From Lepus europaeus (lineage: Eukaryota; Chordata; Mammalia; Lagomorpha; Leporidae), in assembly GCF_033115175.1 (NCBI RefSeq), contig NC_084845.1:1924501-1988500 (forward strand): a stretch of DNA of 64,000 nucleotides, in the 5' to 3' direction. Shown here in pieces: positions 1 to 11,520 of this stretch; the first letter of the stretch is position 1, and each line of letters opens with the position of its first letter. The position numbers and the translations under genes were made by a program. The notes under the pieces are model-generated. The model worked only from the letters and a program-made list of their open reading frames with translations, did no database searches and was not told where the DNA came from.

Positions 1-1100
1 AGAGCAGTCAGGAGCTTACCCAGCTTTGACTATCCACTTAAGCACAATCTGGTTTCCAGTATATGCCAGCTGCTTCCCCCCACCCCATTCTTTCCCATAC
101 GAAGCAAATCCACGACACTGTATTACTTCATCTGTCAGCACTTGAGTTTATATCTCTATGGGGCATATGACCCAGGTAACCACCAATGATCCACCCCTTT
201 GAGTGTCAGTGCAGCCTGTTGCTTGCTTCTGTTCAGAGGAAGGTGGCAAAGGTGATGGGACGTTGTTCCGTGAACTTACATCAATTTCTAGGCTGAGCTG
301 GTTGAAAAGGCTGAAAGGGGACATTCTCCTTCATGGGTTGAAGTAGGCTGCCGTGACAGCCACCTCGAAAGTAGGGGACCTCAGCCCTACAGCCACAAAG
401 AGATGAATCTGCCAACTAGAATGAGCTTGAAAACAGAGTGTCTCCCCTCCCCTCCCCGCCCCATCCCCCTGAGGGTGGGGAGATGAAGCTGCAGCTCAGT
501 CAGCACTTTGATTATGTTTTGCTGAGTCTTCTGAGAGGATCAAGCCAAGCCTGGCAGAACCCCTGACCTACAGAAACTGGGGGTTAAGACTTGTGTGTTG
601 TTTTAAGCCACAAGCTTTGTGATAATCTGTTCCATGACATAGAGGGCCAATGCAATCTCTAAAAGAAAAACTCTCAGGTGGACACACAAAAGTGGGTGGG
701 AGAACATGTAAAGTAAACGGCCACCACACGAATCCACAGGAACCGTTCTCACCACGCGGTTGTTTGTTTCAGCTATGCCCCCACCTACCTTTTCTGCCCT
801 GCATCTCACCCGCCCCCAAATTCTTTTGAAGCAAAATCAAAATATCACGTCATTTAAACCATATATGTTTCAGGATTAGTATGTATCCATCAAAGACCAA
901 GGCTATTTAAAAAATAAATAGTTCCAATACCACTATTAAACTGAAAATAATTCTTTTTAAGTGTCGCCTCTCATGGATTGCTCAAATTCTCCCAGCTTAG
1001 CAAAGACAAATTCTTAAAAGTCCATTTTTGCCTCACAAGAGAGTAACATTAACCTGTAATCCTGCTGAATGTAGTTTTTGTTTTTTTTTTTTTTTTTTTT
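1..1100. other. Gene-free left edge
   Basis: No exon, RNA gene or clear repeat is recognised here. The last part (about 850-1100) is AT-rich and ends in a T run (about 1082-1100) directly against the CpG island. If synteny with the mouse Peg3-Zim1-Zim2 order holds, PEG3 would lie to the left of this edge, but no PEG3 exon is visible. Confidence 0.5.
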
Positions 1101-1245
1101 GATTTTCACGAATGCGCAGAGTTGCGGGGACGGCAGGACCGGTCTGTGCCTCCTGCACATCCACACCGCGCGCGCCGCCCCACCCTAGGCTGTGCGGGAC
1201 CGCCTGTGGGGCGCCGGGCTCGCCTGCCGGCCACACCCCCCGGGG

Positions 1246-1260
1246 ACTACATTTCCCAGC
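1246..1260 (+). promoter_or_regulatory. ZNF143/SBS-type motif, forward
   Basis: The sequence ACTACATTTCCCAGC matches the SBS consensus (ACTACAnnTCCCA) bound by ZNF143 and associated with THAP11/HCFC1 at many CpG-island promoters. Confidence 0.6.
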
Positions 1261-1337
1261 GGGTTCCGCGCGCGACCGCCCGCACCCGGGCCCCTGAGAG
1301 AACCGGAAGCAAGGGCGCGGTGGGGCGCGGGGCCTTT

Positions 1338-1350
1338 CGGGATATGTAGT
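1338..1350 (-). promoter_or_regulatory. ZNF143/SBS-type motif, reverse
   Basis: Read on the - strand this is ACTACATATCCCG, a second SBS-like motif about 80 bp from the first and facing it. The pair brackets the likely transcription start region. Confidence 0.5.
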
Positions 1351-1865
1351 CCTGCGGATGGCGCCCCGAGCTCAGGGATCCGCGTTCGGATGTAGCCGCC
1401 AGCTAGGGGTCTGTTCGCGGTGCAAGCGTGAGGTGCGCCGCGCGGAGTCCGCGCAGGACAAGAAGTGGGGCTGGCTAGGGATGCGAGGGTGCGGGCGAGG
1501 TGTCCGAGACCCTGCGCCTCTGCACCTGCCAGTCGGGGCTGAGGGAGCGCTGGGCAGCGCGCTGAGGAGAGTGACAGCGCTAGGTCCCCGCCAGGAGCCT
1601 GACGCCAAGGATGCCAGGTCTGGAGCAAGTGTGAGTGAGTGACGCGCTGGCCCCCAGGGGTCTGCGCGGGGAGGGGTGTGGCCCTGCGCGTGACCATCGC
1701 TGTCACAGCCGGGTGGGTTTTATGGGATCCCACAGTCGGGAGTTCTGACTCGTGTGTGTGCGCCTGCGTCCGCTCCGCTCAGACTGTGGTTGGAGCCCTT
1801 GGGTGTGAACTTCTGTCACACAGGGTAAGTGCGGCTGAGCTGGGGGGAGTTTGTAGCTGTCCGCC

Positions 1866-2097
1866 AGGGTACTTGAAGAAGTTGGTGGGAAAAAATGGAA
1901 TTAAAAGATAAGTTTATTTGGGCGCATAATTTTTGAGTAATTTTGCATAGGTTCCTTTTTCCCCCCCCGCAATGTGCGTTTTTTTTTTTTCCTGAACTTT
2001 TTGAATACCCCTTGTATGAGTGGGTTTCAAATAGTTTTTGCAGCAAAATAAACTTATCTTTGAATTCTCTTTTTCATGAACATTTGAAAGTACCCTT
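1866..2097. mobile_element. MITE-like inverted repeat
   Basis: Two arms of roughly 80 bp are reverse complements. The left arm contains AAAGATAAGTTTATTT (1904-1919) and the right arm contains its partner (about 2045-2061). The outer ends read AGGGTACTT and AAGTACCCT. A third related piece in the middle reads GAACTTTTTGAATACCCC. Similar short pieces occur at 7964-8345 and 9652-9776. This looks like a non-autonomous DNA transposon family with mariner-like 'aaaagttcatgg' ends. The family name is not certain. Confidence 0.5.
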
Positions 2098-2099
2098 CC

Positions 2100-2640
2100 G
2101 TGTCTGTGGTTGCCTCTGACTCCGATTGTATACCTGAACTGGGGTAGTCGGCTGTGTCTGAGACTGTGTGTCGGGCTAAATGCACATGTGTTGCATTCTT
2201 GTCCAACTGTGTGAAGGTGATCAGGTCTGATTGTGTGAAATTGTGTGTATCTGAGTATGGGTGTTTGCATCTGAGTCAGCAGGGCTTGCGGGTCCGATTG
2301 CCTGTGTAGAGTTGTGAGTTTGTTCTGTTACTGTGCCTTCTGGTGTGCATTTGTGTGTACCTTAGGATGTGTGTGCATCTGTGTGGTTGTGTAGATTTGG
2401 GCCCAACTCTGGGAGTTTGGGTGTATCTGTGTGTGTCTGCAGAGTTGGAGTTGTGTCTGCAGGTGTGTGTTTGTGTGCTTTTGAGTTTGTGGATGAGTGG
2501 ATGAGTCCATGGTATTTGCGTGTCTCTATGATGTTTGTATGTTGGGATGTGTGAGAGTTTTTGTATGTCTGTGTGAGTTTGTGGTCAAAAGCACGAGTCT
2601 GTGTGTGTGTTCTAGTCTACATTAGTGGGTAGGTGTGGTC
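2100..2640 (+). repeat. Degenerate TG-rich repeat tract
   Basis: About 540 bp built of imperfect TGTGTNT and GAGTTTGTG words without a clean period. Long stop-free frames arise on both strands purely from this composition. Related TG-rich sequence recurs at 3420-3700 and 23240-23640. Confidence 0.6.
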
Positions 2641-4110
2641 ATCCGCACGCCCAGGTCTCTGTGGATACTTCGTAAAGCCCAAGCCCTGGGGGCTGAGATG
2701 CACCAAGCAAGCCCGCCTCACTCTGTCCAGTGGGCCAGCAGCCAGTGGGAAGCCCTCGCAGATTCAGACTCCAGGCCTGGAGCACAGTCCCCTGGCTGCA
2801 GCTCAAACAGGACCGCCCGCTCTCAAGCCTGGGGCTTCCACTACAAGATAGCCACAGAGACCAGACGGAGGCGCCCAGCTGACCAGCACACACCTGCCAC
2901 AGACCCTCGGAGGCCGATGTGGGGACGCGTCACCGGCCACTGGCAGCTGTGTTGGTGGATGTCTCAGGTGTGGAGGAAAGGACTGTGGGGTTCCTTCCAG
3001 GACGCAGAGTGCCTGGTCCTGATCGGGGCGGGGGGGGGGGGTCTAGGAGGCAGAAGAGTCGTGCCTGGGTACATGCTGGGCTACTGGGGAAGGCAGAGGA
3101 CAGACACCAGGTGGGCTCTGGCACATGGGACAATCCGGTGAGGGTCACAGGGTTCAGTTGCTGGCTTGGCCAACTGGGTCTTGGAGAATGATTTTGGGAA
3201 GGGAGCCTGAGGTAGTCTGGGGATGTGAGCAGAGACCATGCCGGTGGTGTCTAGGGCTCAGTGGGCAAGAAGCCAGAGCAAATGGTGTAGGTGCCTGTAG
3301 GGGTTTCACGCTCCAGACTGTGGTGGGGCTGCGAGCCCTGCGTGCATGTACCTAAGCAGGGTCGCCACGGGGACCTGGCCAGGCCAGAACGAGGGGGCCC
3401 TGCGGGTCAGGAGGCGACTTGGAGTTCTGGGCTGTGGGTGTGCAGCCTGCATGGCTGTGCAGGGCTCTGCGTTATCTGCCAGCAGTTCCCGGGCTGAGTG
3501 GGTGTGTTCCTCTGGGTCTTTGGAGGTGTGCCTGCAGATGCTGTGTGACTGTATACTTGGTGCCCTCGGCGATGATCTGAAACTGAGTATCCTCCCACGG
3601 CAGCGTGTGTCTGTGTGAGCATGAGCTGCTGAGCGCATGGCTGTGTTTCTGCACCTGAGCTTCTGTGTCTGGGTTTGCCGTGAGTCTCATCATTTCAAGT
3701 TGGCCCTGAAGGCGGGAGGGTATGTCTAGGCTTCTCAAAGTATGTCATTGTGAGTAGGAGTGTCAAAGTGAGTAGGAGTCTCAAAGTATGTCATTGTGAG
3801 GGGTGCCACCCAGGGCCTGGGGGACAATGTGGGTCTGACAAACCCACCAAGGCCCAACCTGGGTCCCCTGAGCCCCTGACAGTTACCAGCTGTCTGAGGC
3901 ATGAAGCTCTGTGACCTGTGTCTGGAAGCTCTGGCCCAGAGGCTGGACTCGCTGGGAGACGTGAGACAGGCACGTGGTGCAGGGAAGCTGGGGCCAGAGT
4001 GGAGAAAGAAGTTCTCAGACATACCTAGTAACAATAAAACCGAAGCCAGCATAGAAACTGCCCGTCTCTGCCTCAGGTGCTGTTCAGCCCTTTGTTTAAT
4101 CCTCACATTT
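2640..4110 (+). repeat. Low-copy duplicated block, copy 1
   Basis: Stretches of this block match stretches of 22083-24445 in the same order and orientation. Examples are a TGATCTGA-centred segment at about 3570 and 23300, GGGGCCCTGCGG at about 3390 and 23220, GGGCCAGAGTGGA at about 3990 and 24350, and AACTGCCCGT at about 4057 and 22113. Both copies run into MIR-derived sequence at the right end. No coding exon is recognised in it. Confidence 0.5.
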
Positions 4111-4290
4111 CATCATTTTTTGTCCTCCGTTTTATGGAGTAGAAAGCCAATAGGGTTAAACAGCTACCTTGATACTCAGGTTGCTGGTAAAAGACGAGAT
4201 GCCCACTTAAAGCAGAATCTCACATCAACAGTGAATCACTCTTTAAGAGTTCCCAAATACAGCATGGGATGTACCTATGCTTAAAATTTA
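4075..4290 (-). repeat. MIR SINE fragment
   Basis: The order 'tgctgttcagccctttg', 'ttaatcctcaca' and 'ttttatggag' follows the antisense MIR consensus. It is heavily diverged. Confidence 0.45.
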
Positions 4291-4299
4291 ACAAAATAA

Positions 4300-6080
4300 A
4301 TAAAAGATAGTTTTTGTCACAGATATGCTCCAGGCATTACTTGGGATATTCCCGCGCTTGGAATTTCTTTATTCTTTATCTGAAACACAGTTTCCCTGTG
4401 TACCATGAACGTGCATTTACTAAGTCGGGAACTCTGTCACTGAAGTCTCATGGCCAGAGAGTAGCAGACTGAGAACCTTACCACCATCCCATGCCTTACT
4501 GCTGTGACCTCGGTGGTACTCAGAGGGAGGCAGGGTCCGGGGGAACCTGCAGCTGAGCATCCTAGTTAGGCTTTTCTGCAGGGCTGATCTTACCCCATCT
4601 GATGTGTTGAGGGGTCACATGAAAGAACTCATATATCACCCCCATTTCAGTGTTCGGGGCACAGAGGCAAGGTAAATCAGGGCCACTGTCCCAAGACCTG
4701 GATTTTGCCTGGGTCTGACAAGAATGGGTTCATTTTGGTGTCAGCAGCATTCACATAATTTTCTACTTTTTTTTTCTTAAAGGGGGACCCTCTTCAAGCC
4801 CCAGGCCCCACGATCCCTGGATCTGTGCTTGCCAACGAACACTCTGCACACATCCTTTAGTTGACCTACAAAGAGTCTTGTGGAGGGCGACATTGCTGTC
4901 ATTCTGCTTTCTGGTTGAGGGCACCAAGACTTGAGGAGGTGACATCATCTACACAAGACCCCACAGCTGCCTTGTGTTGGATCCGAACCTGGGTCAGATC
5001 CCTCACCCTACCAGCTCTGCCTGTGATACACCCAGTGCTGCATCTCCGAGATGAAGACCAGTGGAGGTGAGAGATATATGGGGCAGAAAAGAAATGTGGG
5101 ACAAGCAAGAGAGAGGAGGACCTACAAGGCATGGGTGATACAAAGAGCATTTAGATTCAGGATCTACCCCACCCCCAAAATATCTTCCCATTGGCTTCTT
5201 CTCAGGCAGGAAGGGTTGGAGGTGCACCTGGGATAGAATTGCATGGATATTTAGGTCACACTGATCGATCCTGGCATTGCCCTGCAGGGGTGTGTCTTGA
5301 CAGCTGGAAGCAACCTGAGCTCTTCATTGTGGTATTGAGCCCTCTCCTGGGGTCTGACTATGCAGCTCAGGGGACCATGGGGTAACCCAGGTTGGAGATG
5401 ATGGTGGTCAACCCAAGCAGGTGGCAATGGGGATGGTCAGGATTGTTTGGCTTGGGTCTAGGTCATGGATCCTGGTGGTGGCTTCACAGGGTGAGGGAAG
5501 GCTTTTGGGCTTGTTGTGATGCCACTAGTTTGAAACCTTTTCATTTAGAAATAATTATACGTTCATAGGCAGTTACAAAAATAGGGCTATCATATGTGCC
5601 TTTGACCCAGTTTCCTCAATGGTTCCATTTTACCTGATGGTAATATGTTACCAAAAATGGGAAACAAATATGGTAACAGTGTATGTATACTACTCAATGT
5701 CATTCATAGTATCGTGTGACCATCTCTGCTATTAAGGTACTGGAAACTGTTCTTCAAAGTGATGGTGAAAACAAAACCATCAGTTCTGCACAGAAGCCTC
5801 CCTTTACTGCCCTGGCTAGACTGGCACCTCAGACGTTTGCTGTCACTCCTCTCCATGGTGTCCTATCAAGCTTCAGTGTCCTGATTTGGTCTTTGACTCT
5901 TTTCCTTTCTAAGATGTCAGCCTTAAGAAGGCAGGAACTTTTGTCAGTTTTGCTTCCTGCAGTATCACCCGTGCCTGGCAGGGTGCCCGGAATAGAGTCG
6001 AGCTCCACAGTCTGTAGTAGAATAAAGGGATGAATCTTGCTGTACCAGTCACGGTAGTGACCAGCGCCTGGAGAGGTCAG
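4300..6080. other. Gene-free intronic stretch
   Basis: No exon is supported. About 4610-4740 resembles a worn MIR. About 5525-5720 resembles an old L1-type segment ('acaaaaatagggctatcat', 'acccagtttcctcaatgg'). The rest is unassigned. Confidence 0.4.
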
Positions 6081-6084
6081 GATG

Positions 6085-6205
6085 TGTAGAATCACACAAC
6101 AGGCATGCACATGTGTGTATACACCTGCACGTGTGTGCGCATACACATGCATCGATGTGCATTCATGAGCACACCTGTGTGCAAGAGTGCATGCATGTTT
6201 GCACA
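6085..6205. repeat. Alternating purine-pyrimidine tract
   Basis: About 120 bp of imperfect CA/TG/CG alternation (for example 'cacgtgtgtgcgcatacaca'). This is low complexity, potentially Z-DNA forming, with no coding signal. Confidence 0.55.
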
Positions 6206-6510
6206 CTGGGGTGTGACAGCTCTGCAGGGAGCTGAGCTGAGAGGGAAGTCTCCTTCCTGAGGAGGAAAGGGCCTCATCCCAGACATCGGTGTCCTCCTTG
6301 TCCTGAGTGAACCCCTTCCTGAACCCCCAGTGGTGGGGGGTGCGTGGGAGTCAGGGTGGTCCCTGGTGGTCCTGGGAGTCAAGGTCAAGGACACAAATGG
6401 CTCAAAGGGATCTCTGCTTTGGACCACCCAGTGCTATGAATATGTGTATCAAATGGCTCTAACGAAATCATCTCTTAACTGTGTAAATTTAATTTATCTT
6501 AAAAATTATT

Positions 6511-6815
6511 GATGTTTTTATTTTTTATTCATTTGAAAGGCAAACAGACAGAAAGAGTGAGTCAGAGATAGACAGAGATCTTCTGTCTGCTAGTTTACTC
6601 ACCAAATGGCCACAGCAGCTGGGGCTGGGCTAGGCTGAAGGTGGAGGCCTGGAACTCAATCCAGGTCTCCCACCTGTGTGGCAGGAACCCAGGTACTTGA
6701 GCCATAACTTAATGCCTCCCAGGGTGGAATTGGGAACAGAGCCAGGACTTGCACTTACTCAGATATGGGATGTGGACATCCCAAGTGGCATCTTAATTGC
6801 TGTTCCAAATATCCT
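6511..6815 (-). mobile_element. Old lagomorph C-SINE
   Basis: The antisense C-SINE order is present: an A/T-rich tail with 'ttatttttattcatttgaaagg', 'ccaaatggccacagcagct', 'caggtctcccacctgtgtgg', and a head in which 'gatatgggatgtggacatcc' replaces the younger form. It is an old, diverged subfamily. Confidence 0.75.
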
Positions 6816-7099
6816 CTCCCTTAATCTATTTTTTTCCTGGAAAATATTTGTTGATGTATGGCCAAAATGTAAATAAGTGAAAAAAAAAGATCAATTTCTA
6901 GATAGAGCTTTAGTTTCACAGGAGGGTTCATGTCATTTCTCCTTGAAATGATGCTCTATTATGTGCCCAGTTCTCTATTAACTGGAAAGAAAATAGGAGG
7001 GAGACAGTGGGAGGAAAAAGGAAGGAAAGGATTATCATATGTTCTTAGATTTGTATCTACAAGTTACATTGAATCTGTTAAAACTAATTAGAATTTAAA

Positions 7100-7530
7100 A
7101 ATGTAAAAAACTAAAAAAACAAATATTCATCAACAGATGAATGGATACAATCAAATACTACTCAGTAATACCAAAGAATGACCTTCTGATATGCCCAGCA
7201 ACCTGAATCAGTTTCAAAGACATACTGAGTAAAAGAAACCAGATGTAAAATAACATCCTGAATGATTCTATCTGTATGAAATTCTAGTGCAGCAGAATTC
7301 ACCTGTTGTGATGGAGAGCAGATCACGTTTGCCTGGAGTTGGGAGTTAGGGAGGGTGTTGACTGCAAAATGCCACAAGGAACTTTGGGAGGAGATGGAAA
7401 TATTCCATATCTTAATTGAGGTGTGGTTACACAGGTGTATATATCTGTCAATACTCATCGAGTTGCACACTTAAAGTGGATGCACTTATTACATGTAAAA
7501 CACACCTCAATATTCCAAACCTTGAATTGC
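7100..7530 (+). mobile_element. Old L1 3' end
   Basis: Contains 'catcaacagatgaatggat', 'tactactcagtaata' and 'gaattctatctgtatgaaat'-like segments, then 'cacttaaagtggatgca'. This is the usual order of the ORF2 end and 3' UTR of ancient mammalian L1M elements. It is 5'-truncated. Confidence 0.65.
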
Positions 7531-7963
7531 TCCTGGGTACTACTGAATAAAATATAAAAATAAAAATAAACATATTTTAAACTCTAGTTAAAGACTTGGA
7601 TTGAAAATGCTTAGTGGGAATTAACTAAAGTCTGCAATTCACTGTGAAGTACATCTGCAAAAATAAGATGGATGGACAGACAGATAGACATGCGACAAAG
7701 TGGACATAGCAGAATGGGTGTTTGGGCAATTATTTCAACTTTCCCTGTGTTGGAACATCTTCATAGTAAAACTTTGGGTGTCAGGAAGTACATAATTACA
7801 ATTGCAAGGTGCAGAAGACTTCAAAGTTAACAGTAACCTTGCCTCACTTCCCTCAGCCTTCTGGTTCCTTACCCAGACACAGCTACTTTCCAGTGTCTTG
7901 TACTACCTCCAACAAGTTCTGTGCTCACACAACTATGTGTCTGTGCCTGTCACTGTGTATGTG

Positions 7964-8345
7964 GGGACTTCAAAAAGCTCTTGGGAAACTGGACAAGTCT
8001 AGAGCAGGTGTTTGGCCTAGCAGTTAAGATACTGGTTGGAGCATCCATATTCCGTATTGGAGTGCCTGGATTCCATTCCTGACTCTGACTCCTCACTCTG
8101 ACTTCCTGCTAATCAGACCCTGGGAGGTAGCGAAGATAGCTCAGGCATTGGATTCCTGCCACCACAGGGGGATACTGGATTGAGTTACTGGTTCCCAGTT
8201 TTTGGCCCAGCCTAGCCCCAGACTGTTTCAGGCATTTGGGAAGTGAGTCAGCAGATGGGAGTGCTCTCTCTTTCTCTCAAAATTTTTGTACTGCAATAAA
8301 CTTATCTTTCAACTCCATTTTGGCAATCTTTTTGAAGTACACTTG
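7964..8345 (+). mobile_element. MITE-like element split by a C-SINE
   Basis: The left piece (about 7964-8002, 'acttcaaaaagctcttggg') and the right piece (about 8283-8345, 'aataaacttatctttcaact' then 'ctttttgaagtacac') belong to the same short element family as 1866-2097. An old + strand C-SINE (about 8003-8282, 'ggtgtttggcctagcagtta' to 'ctctctctttctctc') separates them. The MITE is therefore older than that SINE. Confidence 0.6.
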
Positions 8346-9117
8346 TATTTGTGAATAAATATTTTCCGCATATATGGTAGCTCACTATGCACACCATCCT
8401 GGGTCTCGGTTTTGCTTCTTTTGATAGTTTTATGAAGCATCAGTATGTTCCTGGCACTTGGTGAGTACTCAGTGCCTGTCAGCTCTTGTCAAGTGTTTTG
8501 TGAGAGATTCACCATCGTGAGTTTCCCAGCTCTGTAAGGCCAAGGTAGCCTCACTTCTGCTTCCTCCTCTGCCAGCCTTGCCTTCGCAGAATCCTGCTCA
8601 GACACTAAGCAAGCTCTTCCAAAAGAGCAGAAGAATGCGGGCCAGACTCCTGCCAGCCTGGAGAGAGGTGAGCTGTTTGTCTCCTCCCTTTGACAGAGGG
8701 CAGCTTGGTGCAGAGATGACCATTCACCACCCCCTGCCCAGCACAGACCCTGGCCAGGAAGGGCATCCGCTGTACTCCCACAGGACCAACACCAAGGGGA
8801 ATGGTTTCCCCTGGAGATGCTCACCTCTTTCCTGCCTCCTACTGTTTCCTAACTCCCATCTCTGATCATGTGTCACGCCCTCCTTGAAGCCTACCCTGGT
8901 TACCTCTGCTCCATCACTGTCTATGCCTTTACCTTGAGTCACTGTGCTCTGAGTAACTACTGCTGTTTGACAGAGGATTATTTATATGAGTTTGTTCATC
9001 ATCTCTCTACCCTACTAGACTAGTTCTGAGGGCAGCAGCCTCAACCGTGTTTACTGACTTATACCCTGTATCTAGGAGCAGATGTGATGAATGTTGAGTG
9101 CTTTGTGCATATAAATG

Positions 9118-9190
9118 CAAGGAAGGAAGGAAGGGGGAAAAGGGGATGGAAGGAGGAAGGGAGAACAGGACAGAGGGGGGAGGGAAGGAT
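9118..9190 (+). repeat. GGAA-rich purine tract
   Basis: An imperfect (GGAAG)n / GGGA-rich run of about 70 bp, all purines with few interruptions. Confidence 0.7.
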
Positions 9191-9651
9191 TACTGAATGG
9201 TCCTTGCTGGAGCAGGCAGCAGTGGCGTAGTTCACCTGGAATCCACGCCCCCTTCCTCAGCTAGCATCTTTGGTTTTTTCCTTTGGGGACCCACTGTCTT
9301 CCAACCACTTTGAATTGAGCTGATCCTATTCCAGTATACCTCCAAGTGTGCACTTGTCCAATCAGCATTCCATTACCAGGGCCATGGTGACTGATTCAGG
9401 GTGGAGCATGTGACTCAGTCTTGGCCAATGAAAATTAGTCCTGAGACTTCGGTTTGCTTCACCTCCAGTACTGCCAAATTGATAAGAGGGAAACCTGGAG
9501 GTTCCTTGCAGCAAATGAAAGAGGCTGAGAGGAGAGATCAGGAGAGGCAGTCTGCTGTCACCAATTTAGAATGCTCTGAGGCTCAGACAGGTTTCAGTTT
9601 AGCCTCCTGGAGAAGGACTTCTTTCCTATGGGTGCCAGATAAAGTCTCAGA

Positions 9652-9776
9652 TATTCCAAAATGTTCATGGAAGAATGGCATTAAATTGCTGCAAAATTTT
9701 TTGAAGCTTATGAATAGGTTTTTTTTTTCATATTAAAACATCTCCATGAGCTTTTTGAGGACCCCTTGTGGGTATG
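9652..9776. mobile_element. MITE-like element, third copy
   Basis: Ends in 'caaaatgttcatggaagaat' and 'gagctttttgaggacccctt', which are inverted relative to each other, with a T-rich centre. Same family as 1866-2097. Confidence 0.45.
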
Positions 9777-9897
9777 TATTTATATTAAAATATTTTTAAA
9801 CTCACAGGAAATTTACAAGAATAGTACACAGATCACCAGATCGCCAAGTTATAGCTATTGTTAATATTTCTCCTACTTACTTTGTCATTTGGCCATT

Positions 9898-9990
9898 CTA
9901 ATATATATATGTATATATATTAAATATATGTATATATATGTATATACATATACAAACACATAAGTACATACATGTACATATACTATATAT
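9898..9990. repeat. AT/TA microsatellite
   Basis: TATATA/TGTATA low-complexity tract immediately upstream of a C-SINE. Confidence 0.7.
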
Positions 9991-10010
9991 ACATAATACA
10001 TCATTTTCTT

Positions 10011-10332
10011 TTTTTAAAGATTTATTTTATTTATTTGAAAGACAGAGTTACAGAGAGAGATAGAGAGAGAGGTCTTCTATCTGCTGGTTCACTCCCCAGA
10101 TGGCTACAATGGCCGGAGCTGCACCAATCCAAAGCCAGGAGCCAGGAGCTTCTTCTGGGTCTCCCACACAGGTACAAGGGTCCAAGGACTTGGGCCATCT
10201 TCTACTGCTATCTCAGGCCACAGCAGAGAGCTGGATCAGAAGAGGAGCAGCTGGGACTCGAACTGGCACCCATATGGGATGCCGGTGCTTCAGGCCACGG
10301 GCTTTAACCCGCTGCACCACAGCGCCGGCCCC
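10011..10332 (-). mobile_element. Lagomorph C-SINE, full length
   Basis: Runs from 'tttttaaagatttatttt' (A tail on the other strand) through 'gagagagatagagagagagg' to a head ending 'agcgccggcccc'. This is the common mid-age C-SINE form. Confidence 0.9.
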
Positions 10333-10867
10333 AGTAGTCACTCTTAATATAGAAAACCTCTTCAGCCTTTATGTCTTTCATGAACTGACATTTTTGAAGA
10401 CTAGAGTCACACCCGATGCAGTTTTTGTTTTGGCTGTCGACTGTGAATTAAATTCAGGTTCTGCATTCCTGTCTGGAGTGTGATACTGCATCTTCTCAGA
10501 GCCTCACATTTAGATCTATGTGTGTATGAAGCCCACTTGCTACCCCTCGTGACGCTAATTATGATAGTAATGGTGACCCACCTGGCCAAGGTGGTTGTCT
10601 GTTTTCCCCACTGAATACTTTCTATTTCCTCCTCTTGTACAGGTAACTAATAAGGAGTCAGTGGGGAGACACTTTAAATCAAATAAATAACCTAGAAGCA
10701 GGGGATATTCTGGATTGGCCTATTATGCGTCACATGTCCACCACCAAACCAATCAACTTAGGGATCCAGGATTATTGGTCCAGCCTAGGTCACATGTCCA
10801 GCTATGCAGTCAGTGGAAGGCCCCTGCTTCCCCCCAGAGTAATGGACATATGGCATAGGCTGGGGTT

Positions 10868-11010
10868 CTCACCTGAGGGCACTTTGCTCTCTGTGGGACA
10901 TTGGACGCTGTCTGGAAACATTTCTGGTTGTCACAACTGGAAGGGTGGTACTACTGGCAGCCAGAGATACTTGAGCATCCTGCCATGCCCAGGACAAAAA
11001 AGGAACTGTT
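10868..11010 (-). mobile_element. MER5A-like hAT (Charlie) DNA transposon
   Basis: Contains 'catttctggttgtcacaact', 'ggtactactggca' and 'catgcccaggaca', in the order of antisense MER5A. Confidence 0.65.
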
Positions 11011-11104
11011 CTGAGTGCAGAGAGGAAGGCAGTTCTGCAGAGGAGGAGCACAGGGGGGACTCCTAGTCCTGTTCACTCTGATGCCTCCAGCTGGGAACGC
11101 CGGC

Positions 11105-11520
11105 TGGTGGAGTCTGCCTCGGGCCAGTCCTGCCACTCGGCCACTAACAGTAGTGCGATCCTGGGTTATTCCTCACCCTTGAGTGCCTCGATTTCCTCAT
11201 AGGTAGAGCAGGATCGGTAATAGTGCCACCACCACAGGGTTATTGTGGAGACTGAGTGCACATTTGTACTGACCTTGGAACAAGTCCAATGTGTAGATGC
11301 TTGTAACATAAATCATCAGGCATTTCCATCCTTGGACAGAGTCAAATACACACTTGTAATCCTGACCCCCTGACTCCCTTCTTGCCAGACTCTGAGTTTG
11401 ATCATAATGAGTGGGAAAAGTTACTGATGTTTTCTTGCCTCAGTTTCCCTTTATGTTAAATGGGAAATAACAACAGAGGCTACCTTGTGAGGATTACATG
11501 AGATCACAAATCTCAAATAC
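11105..11520 (+). repeat. Two MIR fragments
   Basis: About 11105-11290 ('gatcctgggttattcctcac', 'tcgatttcctcatagg', 'cagggttattgtggagac') and about 11370-11520 ('ctcagtttccctttatg', 'ttgtgaggattacatgaga') each follow the sense MIR order. An antisense MIR piece lies at about 11745-11860. Confidence 0.5.

Larger units (their letters stand above)
1110..1700 (+). promoter_or_regulatory. CpG-island promoter of gene A (KRAB-ZNF)
   Basis: This is a sharp block of GC- and CpG-rich sequence in AT-rich surroundings, with GCGCGC runs and no TATA box. It holds two ZNF143-type ACTACA..TCCC motifs facing each other (1246-1260 and 1338-1350). A YY1-like ATGGCGCC lies at about 1359. Good splice donors follow at 1631 (GTGAGT) and 1825 (CAGG then GTAAGT), so a non-coding first exon probably ends at one of them. 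CpG-island, TATA-less promoters are usual for KRAB zinc-finger genes. The assignment to the gene with coding exons at 13.9-19.1 kb is by position and strand. Long open frames across the island are a by-product of low stop-codon density. Confidence 0.75.

Noticed and set aside
1185-1733. 182-codon open frame on the - strand of the first CpG island
   Set aside because: GC-rich sequence has few stops. There is no domain, and the composition (many A, P, R, G) is that of translated CpG sequence; other long frames overlap it.
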